Assembly (NCBI GenBank): GCA_029259595.1
Contig: JAJDEW010000073.1
Coordinates: forward strand, 1-64,000
Source of the DNA: Planctomycetota bacterium
GTDB taxonomy: Bacteria > Planctomycetota > UBA1135 > GCA-002686595
DNA length: 64,000 bases
Reading direction: 5' to 3'
The position numbers and the translations under genes were made by a program. Positions 9,375-17,326 of this stretch are shown piece by piece (the first letter of the stretch is position 1; each line of letters starts with the position of its first letter). The notes below the pieces were generated by a model. The model worked only from the letters and a program-made list of their open reading frames with translations. It searched no databases and had not been told where the DNA came from.

Positions 9375-9728
9375 ATGAAGTATCTGCTGCTGATCAACGC
9401 GAGCGAGGCGGACGAGGACAAGATGAGCGAAGCCCGGATGGGCGAAATCCTGGAGGGCTACGGCAAGTTCACCGAAGAGCTGATCGCCTCCGGTGCCCTG
9501 GTCGACAGCAACCGCTTACAGCCGAGCACGACCGCGACGACGGTGCGCGTGCGCAACGGCAAGGAAGCGATCACCGACGGTCCCTTCGCGGAGACGAAGG
9601 AGCAGATCGGCGGCTACTACCTGGTCGACGTCGCGAACCTGGACGAGGCGATCGCCTGGGCGAAGAAGATCCCGTCGGTGGACTACGGCTCGATCGAAGT
9701 GCGCCCGATCTGGGAGATGGAAGGCTGA
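9375..9728 (+). CDS. YCII-related (DGPF) protein partnered with an ECF42 sigma factor
   Basis: 117 aa from an ATG preceded by AAGGA. It has the family hallmarks [11 protein letters not shown] at the N terminus, a central [20 protein letters not shown] (the DGPF signature) and [20 protein letters not shown]. The family has a dimeric ferredoxin-like fold with no firmly established reaction. Genes for such DGPF proteins are a standing neighbour of ECF42 sigma factors, and the next gene is one, almost abutting. The pair probably forms one transcription unit. Confidence 0.9.
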   Translation: MKYLLLINASEADEDKMSEARMGEILEGYGKFTEELIASGALVDSNRLQPSTTATTVRVRNGKEAITDGPFAETKEQIGGYYLVDVANLDEAIAWAKKIPSVDYGSIEVRPIWEMEG

Positions 9729-9736
9729 ACGCGGGG

Positions 9737-11002
9737 TTGCGTCCGGAGCCCGAGGAGCGGTCGGCCTCTGCGCGGGAGGCGCTCGAGCGCGTCTTCCGCA
9801 CGGAGTACGGCCGTCTGCTCGCCGGTCTCATCCGGCGCGCGCGGGGCTTCGAACGGGCGGAAGAAGCGCTCGGGGAGGCCTGGGTCGCCGCGCTGGCCAC
9901 GTGGTCGGCGGACGGGCTGCCGGCCAATCCGGCGGCGTGGATCGCGACGACCGCCTGGCGCAAGCTCGTCGATGACTCGCGTCGGGAACGGACCCGCGAC
10001 GAGCAGCTCGACGATCTGCGCATCCAGGAAGAACGCCGTACCGCGGAGGAACCGATGGTTGGGGTGCCCGACGGATTCCCGGCAGACGACGACGTCCTGT
10101 GCCTGGTCTTCACGTGTTGCCATCCGTCGTTGCACCACGACGTGCAGGTGGCCTTGACGCTGAATGCGCTGTGTGGTCTGCGCACGACCGAGATCGCGCG
10201 CGCCTTTCTCGTGAGGGAAGAGACGATGGCGCAGCGGCTCGTGCGCGCCAAGCGCAAGATCAAGGACGCCGGCATTCCGTATCGCGTGCCGCCCCCCGGG
10301 CTCTTGGCCGAGCGCTTGCCGGCGGTCCTGGCGGTGGTCTACCTGGTCTTCAACGAAGGCTATTCCGCGACCGACGGCGACCGCATGCTGCGCGCGGACC
10401 TCTGTCGCGAAGCGCTGCGGCTAGGGCGGCTCCTGACGCGACTCCTGCCGGACGAACCGGAGCCGCGCGGGCTCTTGGCCCTGATGCTGCTGCAGGATTC
10501 GCGCCGCGCGGCGCGCTTCGCGGACGGTGAGCTGGTGTTGCTCGACGACCAGGACCGCAGTCGCTGGGACGCGGCCGAGATCCAGGAGGGGTTGGCCGAG
10601 CTGGACGCCGCGCTCGCGCACGGTCGGCCCGGCCCGTACCAGATCCAGGCCGCGATCGCCGCCTGCCACGCGCAGGCACGCCGACCGGACGCGACGGACT
10701 GGCGCCAGGTCGCGGGCCTCTACGACGAGCTCGCGCGCCGCTGGCCGTCGCCCGTGGTCGACCTGAACCGCGTCGTCGCCCGGGCGATGTGCGACGGTCC
10801 CGAGCAGGGCTTGCAGGAGCTCGCGGGGTTGGAAGCGCGCCTGACGGACTACCTGTACTTTCACGCGACGCGCGCGGACCTGCTGGCCCGAACGGGCCGC
10901 AAGGAGGCCGCCGCCCGTGCCTACGAGCGGGCGCTCGAGCTGGCGCGGACCGCGCCCGAACGACGCTTCCTGGCACGCCGCCTGGCCGCGCTCGAGGGCT
11001 GA
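9737..11002 (+). CDS. ECF42-type RNA polymerase sigma factor with C-terminal extension
   Basis: 421 aa from a TTG at 9737; a CTG overlapping the preceding stop (9725) is the other possible start, so the N terminus is uncertain. Region 2 begins at [20 protein letters not shown] and continues [12 protein letters not shown]. Region 4 covers [19 protein letters not shown] and [22 protein letters not shown]-terminal extension of about 230 aa ([20 protein letters not shown] onward) is the SnoaL-independent, TPR-like domain typical of ECF42, which replaces an anti-sigma factor in regulation. Context with the DGPF gene supports the class strongly. Confidence 0.9.
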   Translation: MRPEPEERSASAREALERVFRTEYGRLLAGLIRRARGFERAEEALGEAWVAALATWSADGLPANPAAWIATTAWRKLVDDSRRERTRDEQLDDLRIQEERRTAEEPMVGVPDGFPADDDVLCLVFTCCHPSLHHDVQVALTLNALCGLRTTEIARAFLVREETMAQRLVRAKRKIKDAGIPYRVPPPGLLAERLPAVLAVVYLVFNEGYSATDGDRMLRADLCREALRLGRLLTRLLPDEPEPRGLLALMLLQDSRRAARFADGELVLLDDQDRSRWDAAEIQEGLAELDAALAHGRPGPYQIQAAIAACHAQARRPDATDWRQVAGLYDELARRWPSPVVDLNRVVARAMCDGPEQGLQELAGLEARLTDYLYFHATRADLLARTGRKEAAARAYERALELARTAPERRFLARRLAALEG

Positions 11003-11108
11003 TCGTTCGACTCGACGAGCTTCGTCTCCGGCGGGGCCTGTCGCGTTCCGGGGCCTTGCCGTACCCTGCGGCGACCGTCGTCCCCTTCCCTCTCGCTGGA
11101 GCACCCTG

Positions 11109-11738
11109 ATGCGCATCCGCCTCGCCCTCGCCCCCCTGGCCCTGTTCCTGTCCACGACCGTCGGCGCCGATCCCGGCTCGGTCGCGAGCCCCGGCTCGCA
11201 CCTCTGGGTCGTGAACGAGGTCTTCAGCAATGCGACCGGTTCGATCCAGTTCATCGAGCTCGAGGAGTGCTGCGGTTCGGGCTTCGAGCTCGGGCTGTCC
11301 GGCAAGTCGATCTTCAGCGACGCGACCGGCAACTCCTTCACCTTCCCGAACGACCTCACGGGCAACACGGCCTTTCGCAACCTGCTCCTCGCGACGGCCG
11401 ACTTCGCGAGCCTGCCCGGCGCGCCGACGCCCGACTTCATCCTCCCGGACGGCTTCTTCGACGTCACCGGCGACACGATCCGCTGGCACATCTACGTGCC
11501 CGCGACGCTCACGTTCGGGCCGGGCCAGCTGCCCCTGGACGGGGTCAGCTCCCTGGCTCAGAACGGCACGGTCGCCGTCAATTCGCCCACGAACTACGCC
11601 GGGAGCCAGGGCAGCGTGAACCTCGGCGGGGCGGTGCCGTTGCCCGTTTGGGCCAACGTCGCGCTCGCGGTGCTGGTCCTCGGCCTCGGCGTACGCTTGC
11701 TCCGGCCTCGGAGCCGGAAGCTCGCGACAGCGAGCTGA
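11109..11738 (+). CDS. secreted protein with lamin-tail-like region and C-terminal sorting signal
   Basis: 209 aa from an ATG. An N-terminal signal peptide (aa 1-20) is followed by LWVVNEVFSNATGSIQFIEL, reminiscent of lamin-tail-domain proteins, and FRNLLLATADFASLPGAPTP. The C terminus has the three-part layout of PEP-CTERM/IPTL/VPLPA sorting signals: AVPLPVWANVALAVLVLGLG (short motif then helix), followed by the Arg-rich tail RLLRPRSRK. In families with such tails an exosortase or related transpeptidase cleaves and anchors the protein; no such enzyme is in this window. The lamin-tail resemblance is tentative. Confidence 0.6.
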   Translation: MRIRLALAPLALFLSTTVGADPGSVASPGSHLWVVNEVFSNATGSIQFIELEECCGSGFELGLSGKSIFSDATGNSFTFPNDLTGNTAFRNLLLATADFASLPGAPTPDFILPDGFFDVTGDTIRWHIYVPATLTFGPGQLPLDGVSSLAQNGTVAVNSPTNYAGSQGSVNLGGAVPLPVWANVALAVLVLGLGVRLLRPRSRKLATAS

Positions 11739-12423
11739 CCCGAAACAGGGTGCTCGCGAGAGCGCGCTGACCCCGACATCAGGCTGCTAGGGGGCGGGCG
11801 GGCCGCCGCTCGTCGCGGGGCGCCTGGTCGAACGCGGTCGCCAGGTGAGATCGGATGGCGTGGGCGGCCGGGGCCGCCGGGCTCACCAGATCAAGAAGGG
11901 GACGGCCCGGACCCCCCCAGGGGGGGTCCGAACCTCAGCATCTCTTCCTCCGACGTTCGCACGGCCTGTTGCGGGACCATGCGAGCGCTCCCCGGCTTGC
12001 GCCAGAGACAGGATTCGGCCGGCTGCCCGGCGCCACGAAGGGCGGTCCCCATTGGAGCAATCGATCCGAGACCCGCGCGCGAAGTTGAGAGGTAGTCGAG
12101 GTCGCGGCGGGACCTGGGGGAGAAAGTAGGATGCCTTTTGATGTCCCATAGAGAGAAAGTCAGGGATGCCTAGGACATAGCAAAGCCTGTGCCAACAGCA
12201 AATCCCCCTTCCTACGGCCCTCCTGGGGGGGGCTCGAGCGACCGCGTCCGGAAACTGAACGCCCCAGGCCGCCCCGTCCAATTCTTGGATCCAGAGCGGT
12301 GCCCGCGGCGACCGCCCGCCGTCCGTGTCAGGATCTGGACGCCCCGCTTGGCCCGCGGTGACCGCAAATCTTGCCGCTTCGCTCCAACGCCCGGGCCCCC
12401 GGCGGCATGGGGTGGAAAACGCG
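11739..12423. other. intergenic region with an eroded mobile-element end and a GC palindrome
   Basis: No convincing gene. At 11777-11790 is the 14-base sequence CATCAGGCTGCTAG, identical to the right end of the miniature elements at 35.5 and 62.1 kb, but the body of the element is absent. At 11908-11930 is a perfect 11-bp inverted repeat around a single A. The stretch 12130-12210 is noticeably less GC-rich than its surroundings. Confidence 0.4.
11908..11930. terminator. perfect GC palindrome, possible terminator hairpin
   Basis: CGGACCCCCCC, one A, then GGGGGGGTCCG: 11-bp arms with a one-base centre. As RNA it would form a very stable stem with a few central bases opened as a loop. There is no T-run. 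It lies 170 nt past the stop of the 11109 gene, so it may end that transcript or be a cruciform-type site. Confidence 0.3.
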
Positions 12424-15400
12424 ATGAGTGCCTCTGACCAGCCAATCCCGCCGTCTCCCGCTCCGGTCCCCGCCCCGCGTGGGTTCGCCCCAGGCCGGGC
12501 GACCGGAGCCGAGCTCCTGCGCCACGCCTCCTGGGTCCGCGGCCTGGCCGTTTCGTTGGTGGTCGATGCCGCCAGCGCCGACGACTTGGTCCAGGACACC
12601 TGGGCCGCGGCCCTGGCCCACCCGCCGACCACGGATCGCCCGCTCGGGCCCTGGCTCGGGCGGGTGCTGCGCAACGTGGCCCGGCAGGGGCGCCGCGCGA
12701 GCGGCCGCCGGGCGGCCCGGGAGCAGGAACGGCCGGCACCTCCCGAGTTGCCCGGTCCGGAGGAGATCGTCCAGCGGCTCGATGCCGAGCGGGCGCTCTT
12801 CGAGGCCCTGGCCGCACTGGAGGAGCCCTACCGCTCGACCCTGATCCTCTGCTTCTACGAGGGGCTCGAGCCGAGCGAGTTGGCCCGCAAGGAGGGCATC
12901 GCCCCGGCCACGGTGCGCTGGCGCAAGCTGCGGGGGCTCGAGCTCCTGCGCGAGCGCCTCGACCGCCGCTACGAAGGGGACCGCCGCTCCTGGTGCCTCG
13001 CGTTCTTGCCCTTGGCACGACTCGATCCGTCCGCGCTCTCCCTCGCCGGTCTGTCCGGTGCGGGCGCCGCGGCGGCGACGGTCGCCGTTCCCACCGCAGC
13101 CGCCCTCGCCATGAACGCCATCCTCAAGACCACCGTGCTCCTCGCCGCCCTCGTCCTCCTGGCCGTCGGCCTCTCCGTCGGCGGCCTCCTGCCGCCCGAG
13201 CTCATTCCCTGGGAACGGGCCGAGCCGCCGCTCGAGCTGGCCTTCCGCGACCTCCCGCCGCGCGAGGTCGCGGCCGCGGACGATCCCCGCGCGCTGCCCC
13301 AGGCGAACGCGCGACGCACCGCCACGTCGAGCGCGACCACGCCGGTGGCCGAACCGGCGCCGCCCGCCGCCCTCAGCCCGGATTCCGCGCGTCTCGACCT
13401 GCGCGTGACCGACGAGCTCGGCAACGCCCTCGCTGGGGTCGACGTCGAGGTCCAGCTCCCCGCTCCGCGCGGTACCCGTGGCGTGCGTACGAGGACCGAC
13501 GGCCGCGCGAGCTTCGACCTGGACCTGTCCGTCTTCGAGGGCAAGGCGATGCGGGCCGACGTGCGGGTCCTGGCGGAGTCGTTCGCGAGCTTCGGAGATG
13601 CCGTGCAGCTCGCGCCCGGGGACGAGCTCGATCTCGGGACGATCGTCCTGCGCGCTGGCGGGGCCGTGTCCGGCCGCGTGCTCGACGAACGCGGCCTCGG
13701 AGTCCCCGGCGCGACCGTGGCCTTCGGTCCGGCCGACACCATGGGACGCGTCCTCGAGCAGGAACGCTTCCACGGCGGTCCGCACAGCATTCCCCAGACG
13801 ACGACCGACGCCGAGGGTCGCTTCCTGTTGGTGGGCATGCCGGTCGGCTTCGCGCGCCTCTGGGCCCGCGGCGAGGGCTACCTCGCGAGCTACACGCGCG
13901 CTGCGGAAGTGCGCGCCGGCAAGGAGACGCTCGGGGTCGAGCTGGTCTTGTCCGACCTTCGGCCCGAAAACCGCATCCGCCTGATCGTGCTCGATCCCGA
14001 GGGCCGACCCGTTCCCCGGGCCCGCCTCGAGTTTCGGGTCAGCTCCGAGGAGACCGGAACGACGCGCACCGGCGAGGAGACGACCGCGAACGACGGTACC
14101 TACGCCTTCATCGGGGTCGCCGACACGCGGCTTTCCGTGACGGCCCATGCTCCGGACGGCGATCGCTCCTCCGCCACGGTCACCGACGTGGCGACCGGAG
14201 GTCCCGAGCTGGTGCTCGTCCTGCGCGAGCCGGAGCTTGCCAGCCTCGTCGTCACGAACACCGCCGGCGAGCCGCTCGAGTCCTACGCTCTCGACGTCCT
14301 CTCCCCGGATGGCGCTTTCGTCTATTCCGGCTTCCCGCGCGCCGCCCGCCCCGCAGGGCGCGCGAGCTTTCCCCTGCCCTCCGAGCCCTTCATCGTCCGC
14401 GCCACGGCGCCCCGGCACGCGATCGAGACGACGTCGAGGATCGTGCCCCGCGCCGGCCGCCCGGTCGAGCTCGCCCTGGAGCTCGAGCCCGTCCCCGGCA
14501 TCCACGGCTTCGTGCTCGACGGCAGCGAGCCCGTGCCGGGAGCGGAGGTGCGCTTGTTCCAGGTCGAGGACGACGACGTGCGAGTCGAGGTCAACGGCTT
14601 CTTGGTGCGGACGACGACCGACGAGCTGGACGAGACGATGACCGACGAGGACGGCGCCTTCGTCATCACCGTGCGGCGCATGGGCGAGTACGTCCTGCGC
14701 GTTGATGCCGGTGGCTTCGCGCCGACCGAGTGGGGTCCGTTCCTGGTCGAAGGCGACGTCGCCTTCCCCGAGCTGGAGATCGTTCTGTGGCGCGGCGGCG
14801 CGCTCGAAGGTCGTGTGCGCGGGGCGCAAGGGGAAGACGTCGCCGGGACGATCGTCGGCATCTCGCGCGGCGACGGCTTCGGGCGCACGGCGCGGGTCGC
14901 GAGCGACGGCCGCTATCGCTTCGCCCGCTTGACGCCGGGACCGTGGCAGGTCGTGATCCGCGACGAGGAGATCTGGACGAACTCGCTCTCGACCTCGCGG
15001 ACGTCCGGCGACGGCATCTCCGGCGACACGATCGACTGGACCTGCGAGGTCTACGAGGGGGAAACGACCTTCCACGACCTCGAGCTGGGCACGCTGGCGC
15101 GCTGCACGCTCGAGGGACGCCTGACGGTCGATCGGGCGGACGCACGGGCCTGGTCGGCCAAGCTCATCCCGGGGGACCAACCGATCTTCTCCGAGGCGCC
15201 GAAGACGACGGTCGCTCCCGACGGCAGCTTCCGCCTCGGAAGCGAGCGTGGCGGGCCCACGTGGCTGGTCCTGAACGGCATGTTCGAGCAGCTGGGCGAG
15301 CACATGCTGGTGGCCGAGCTCGACTTGGTCGAAGGCCTGTCCACCTGGGAGTTCGCGCTCGAAACCGGCTCGCTCGTCGTCGAGGGGGTTCCCGCTGTGG

Positions 15401-15633
15401 CCGAGGGCGACATGCCCGCCGCCGTCTACCTGTGGGAAGGGCCGCAGGATGCCTTCTACCTGCTGGCGATCGAAGGCGACGACGAGGGGGCCTGCCGCAT
15501 CCCCGTGGTCCCGGCGGGACGCGCCAAGCTCGTGCGCCCGGATCGCAGGTCGATGGATCCGCGTGGCTGGGAGCCCGTGCTCGAGTTCGAGGTGCCGGTT
15601 GGGGGTGACGTCACGGTGCGAGTGCCCGACTGA
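12424..15633 (+). CDS. ECF sigma factor fused to a transmembrane helix and extracytoplasmic beta domains
   Basis: 1069 aa from the ATG at 12424; an in-frame GTG at 12325 would add an unlikely leader. A Pro-rich N terminus precedes sigma region 2 (aa ~31-90: SADDLVQDTWAAALAH, WLGRVLRNVARQGRR) and region 4 (~119-182: LEEPYRSTLILCFYEGLEPS, ATVRWRKLRGLELLRERL). A short conserved-looking segment (WCLAFLPLARLDP) leads to a hydrophobic helix (~234-256). The ~810 remaining residues carry repeated CarboxypepD-type modules (GRVLDERGLGVPGATVAF, IRLIVLDPEGRPVPRARLEF, EGRVRGAQGEDVAGT). The architecture is the same as at 2131 and 32683. A free ECF sigma gene follows after 43 nt. Confidence 0.85.
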   Translation: MSASDQPIPPSPAPVPAPRGFAPGRATGAELLRHASWVRGLAVSLVVDAASADDLVQDTWAAALAHPPTTDRPLGPWLGRVLRNVARQGRRASGRRAAREQERPAPPELPGPEEIVQRLDAERALFEALAALEEPYRSTLILCFYEGLEPSELARKEGIAPATVRWRKLRGLELLRERLDRRYEGDRRSWCLAFLPLARLDPSALSLAGLSGAGAAAATVAVPTAAALAMNAILKTTVLLAALVLLAVGLSVGGLLPPELIPWERAEPPLELAFRDLPPREVAAADDPRALPQANARRTATSSATTPVAEPAPPAALSPDSARLDLRVTDELGNALAGVDVEVQLPAPRGTRGVRTRTDGRASFDLDLSVFEGKAMRADVRVLAESFASFGDAVQLAPGDELDLGTIVLRAGGAVSGRVLDERGLGVPGATVAFGPADTMGRVLEQERFHGGPHSIPQTTTDAEGRFLLVGMPVGFARLWARGEGYLASYTRAAEVRAGKETLGVELVLSDLRPENRIRLIVLDPEGRPVPRARLEFRVSSEETGTTRTGEETTANDGTYAFIGVADTRLSVTAHAPDGDRSSATVTDVATGGPELVLVLREPELASLVVTNTAGEPLESYALDVLSPDGAFVYSGFPRAARPAGRASFPLPSEPFIVRATAPRHAIETTSRIVPRAGRPVELALELEPVPGIHGFVLDGSEPVPGAEVRLFQVEDDDVRVEVNGFLVRTTTDELDETMTDEDGAFVITVRRMGEYVLRVDAGGFAPTEWGPFLVEGDVAFPELEIVLWRGGALEGRVRGAQGEDVAGTIVGISRGDGFGRTARVASDGRYRFARLTPGPWQVVIRDEEIWTNSLSTSRTSGDGISGDTIDWTCEVYEGETTFHDLELGTLARCTLEGRLTVDRADARAWSAKLIPGDQPIFSEAPKTTVAPDGSFRLGSERGGPTWLVLNGMFEQLGEHMLVAELDLVEGLSTWEFALETGSLVVEGVPAVAEGDMPAAVYLWEGPQDAFYLLAIEGDDEGACRIPVVPAGRAKLVRPDRRSMDPRGWEPVLEFEVPVGGDVTVRVPD

Positions 15634-15663
15634 GAGGGCAGAGCGCGGATCTCGGTGCGCGTC

Positions 15664-15669
15664 TATACT
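15664..15669 (+). promoter_or_regulatory. -10-like box TATACT, probable leaderless promoter
   Basis: TATACT lies 7 nt upstream of the GTG at 15677, leaving no space for a ribosome binding site. It suggests the ECF gene has its own promoter although it follows the fused sigma gene closely. Confidence 0.45.
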
Positions 15670-15676
15670 CGGGGTC

Positions 15677-16294
15677 GTGTCCCAGTCGGGCCCCTCCACG
15701 ACGACGCGCGCCTCGCTGCTCTCGCGAGTCCGCGATCCCGAGAACCAGGCCGCTTGGCGTGAGTTCGACGAGCGCTATCGCGGCTTGATCCTGCGCTATT
15801 GCCGCCGGCGCGGGCTCCAGCTCTCGGACTCGGAGGACGTGACCCAGATCGTGCTCGTCAGCCTCGCGAAAAGCCTGCGCAACTTCCGCTACCGCCCCGA
15901 CCTGGGCCGCTTCCGCGACTATCTCGGCCGCTCCGTCCGCAACGCCATCACGCGTCAGAAGAGCAAGCGCAAGACCGATGGCGTGGGCTCGGAAACCGAC
16001 GTCTTCGAGGGCGTTCCCAACGGCAAGGCCGAGATCGACGAGACCTGGGACCAGGAGTGGATGCAACACCACTTCCGCGTCGCGATGGAGCTGATTCGCA
16101 AGCACTTCGAGCCGCAGAGCATGGGCTGCTTCGAGCTTCTGCTCCAGGGGCGCCCCGTCCACGAGGTCGCGGCCGAGTTCGGGACGACGCCGGACGCCGT
16201 CTACAAGCTCAAGCAACGCATTCGCGACCGGTTGAAAGAGCAGGTCGCGCGGCAGATCGTCGACGAGGAATTCCCCGAACGCTTGTCGCGTTGA
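15677..16294 (+). CDS. ECF-type RNA polymerase sigma factor
   Basis: 205 aa from a GTG chosen because a TATACT box lies 7 nt before it and the N terminus TTTRASLLSRVRDPENQAAW matches the usual start of planctomycete ECF proteins. Region 2: FDERYRGLILRYCRRRGL, DSEDVTQIVLVSLAKSL, YLGRSVRNAITRQKSKRK. Region 4: FELLLQGRPVHEVAAEFGTT then VYKLKQRIRDRLKEQVARQI. No membrane helix or extension. No anti-sigma gene or kinase is adjacent, so its control is not visible. It is convergent with the DUF2237 gene. Confidence 0.88.
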   Translation: MSQSGPSTTTRASLLSRVRDPENQAAWREFDERYRGLILRYCRRRGLQLSDSEDVTQIVLVSLAKSLRNFRYRPDLGRFRDYLGRSVRNAITRQKSKRKTDGVGSETDVFEGVPNGKAEIDETWDQEWMQHHFRVAMELIRKHFEPQSMGCFELLLQGRPVHEVAAEFGTTPDAVYKLKQRIRDRLKEQVARQIVDEEFPERLSR

Positions 16295-16306
16295 GCGCGG
16301 CCGGCG

Positions 16307-16687
16307 TCAGCGATCTTCCGCTGCCTCGTCGGGCAGCGCGTGCGCCGTCAACACGTCCATCGACACATGCTCGATGACGGAGACGTGCGTCGCGCGGAGC
16401 GAGATCGGTGGTGCGACGCCCGCTTCGACGGCCTCCAGCCAGCGTCCCAGGCAGATGCACCAGCGATCGCCCGGCTTCAGGCCGGAAAAGCCGAAGTCCG
16501 GCATGGGCGTCGACAGGTCGTTTCCGCGCGAACTGCTGAAGGCGAGGAACTCCGCCGTCATCTCCGCACACACGGTGTGCATACCGACGTCTTCCGAACA
16601 CGTGTCGCACTTCCCGTTGCGCAGAAATCCGGTCAGCGGCTCCTTGCAGCAGGTCTCGAGCTTTTTCGCCAGTACGTTACGTGCCAT
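16307..16687 (-). CDS. DUF2237 (COG3651) family protein
   Basis: 126 aa, the normal family length. Signature segments are clear: NVLAKKLETCCKEPLTGFLR, GMHTVCAEMTAEFLAFSSSR, GNDLSTPMPDFGFSGLKPGD and EAGVAPPISLRATHVSVIEH. Six cysteines are present, several in positions conserved in the family. The biochemical function of this small soluble protein family is not established. The start codon is the ATG at 16685-16687, with a TAGCAT box 6 nt upstream. It is probably a single-gene unit. Confidence 0.9.
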   Translation of the reverse strand: MARNVLAKKLETCCKEPLTGFLRNGKCDTCSEDVGMHTVCAEMTAEFLAFSSSRGNDLSTPMPDFGFSGLKPGDRWCICLGRWLEAVEAGVAPPISLRATHVSVIEHVSMDVLTAHALPDEAAEDR

Positions 16688-16693
16688 GGAGGC

Positions 16694-16699
16694 ATGCTA
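16694..16699 (-). promoter_or_regulatory. -10-like box TAGCAT, probable leaderless promoter
   Basis: Minus-strand TAGCAT, 6 nt upstream of the DUF2237 start codon; the intervening bases GCCTCC cannot serve as a Shine-Dalgarno sequence. Confidence 0.45.
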
Positions 16700-16876
16700 A
16701 CCCGCATCCCCCTCGAGCCCAACCGGCCGACTTCACCGGCCGCTTGCCGTTTGGCGACACGGCTGCGACCTGCGGGCCGTCGATGACCCTTCCAAGGTCG
16801 CCAGCGGGGACGCTGTTCGCAGGGCTCCGCGGTCAGCGAGTTGCACCGAAGGAGCTCGAGCCCGGGAGGATGCGGG

Positions 16877-17245
16877 TCAGCTCGTTTCGGGCGCCTTGCG
16901 ACGCTTGCCACTTCCGACTTCTTCGCTCTTCGCGGGCGGTTCGGGCGCGGGTCGCTTCGGCGGCTTCAGCCAGGCCAGGACGAAGTGGCCGAAGCCGAGG
17001 CTGAAGACGAAGAGCACCGCGTCCTCTTGCACGCCGCCCAGCCGCGTCATGCCGACGAGCAGCGCCACGAGGAAGGCGGCGCTGCCGGTCCGCAGGCCGA
17101 AGACGCTGGTCAAGAGGCCCAGGCCGATCGGGACGAGCTGCGCGTAGGACTCGCCCGCGAGATCGAGCACGCGCCCGGCGCTCGCTCCAGCGATGCCGAG
17201 CACCACACCCCACAGGAAGCGGAAGAAGTGGGAAAAGAGGCCCAT
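16877..17245 (-). CDS. small integral membrane protein of unknown function
   Basis: 122 aa. Three hydrophobic stretches are visible: GVVLGIAGASAGRVLDLAG (weak), QLVPIGLGLLTSVFGLRTGS through FLVALLVGM, and VLFVFSLGFGHFVLAWL. A charged cytosolic-type tail (KPPKRPAPEPPAKSEEVGSG) follows. I recognise no family. It lies between the DUF2237 gene and the CHAT operon, 81 nt from the latter. A TAGGGT sequence 12 nt before the ATG may be its -10 box. Confidence 0.65.
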   Translation of the reverse strand: MGLFSHFFRFLWGVVLGIAGASAGRVLDLAGESYAQLVPIGLGLLTSVFGLRTGSAAFLVALLVGMTRLGGVQEDAVLFVFSLGFGHFVLAWLKPPKRPAPEPPAKSEEVGSGKRRKAPETS

Positions 17246-17326
17246 GCGAAGACCGGCACCCTACTGCGCCCGAGCCCGTCGTGCACGGTCGTTCGGGACT
17301 CGCCCCGAACAAGGGCACCGCGCGCC

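Noticed and set aside
12325-12423. GTG-started 33-codon extension of the second fused sigma gene
   Set aside because: The extension has non-coding-like composition; the ATG at 12424 begins right before a typical Pro-rich sigma N terminus.
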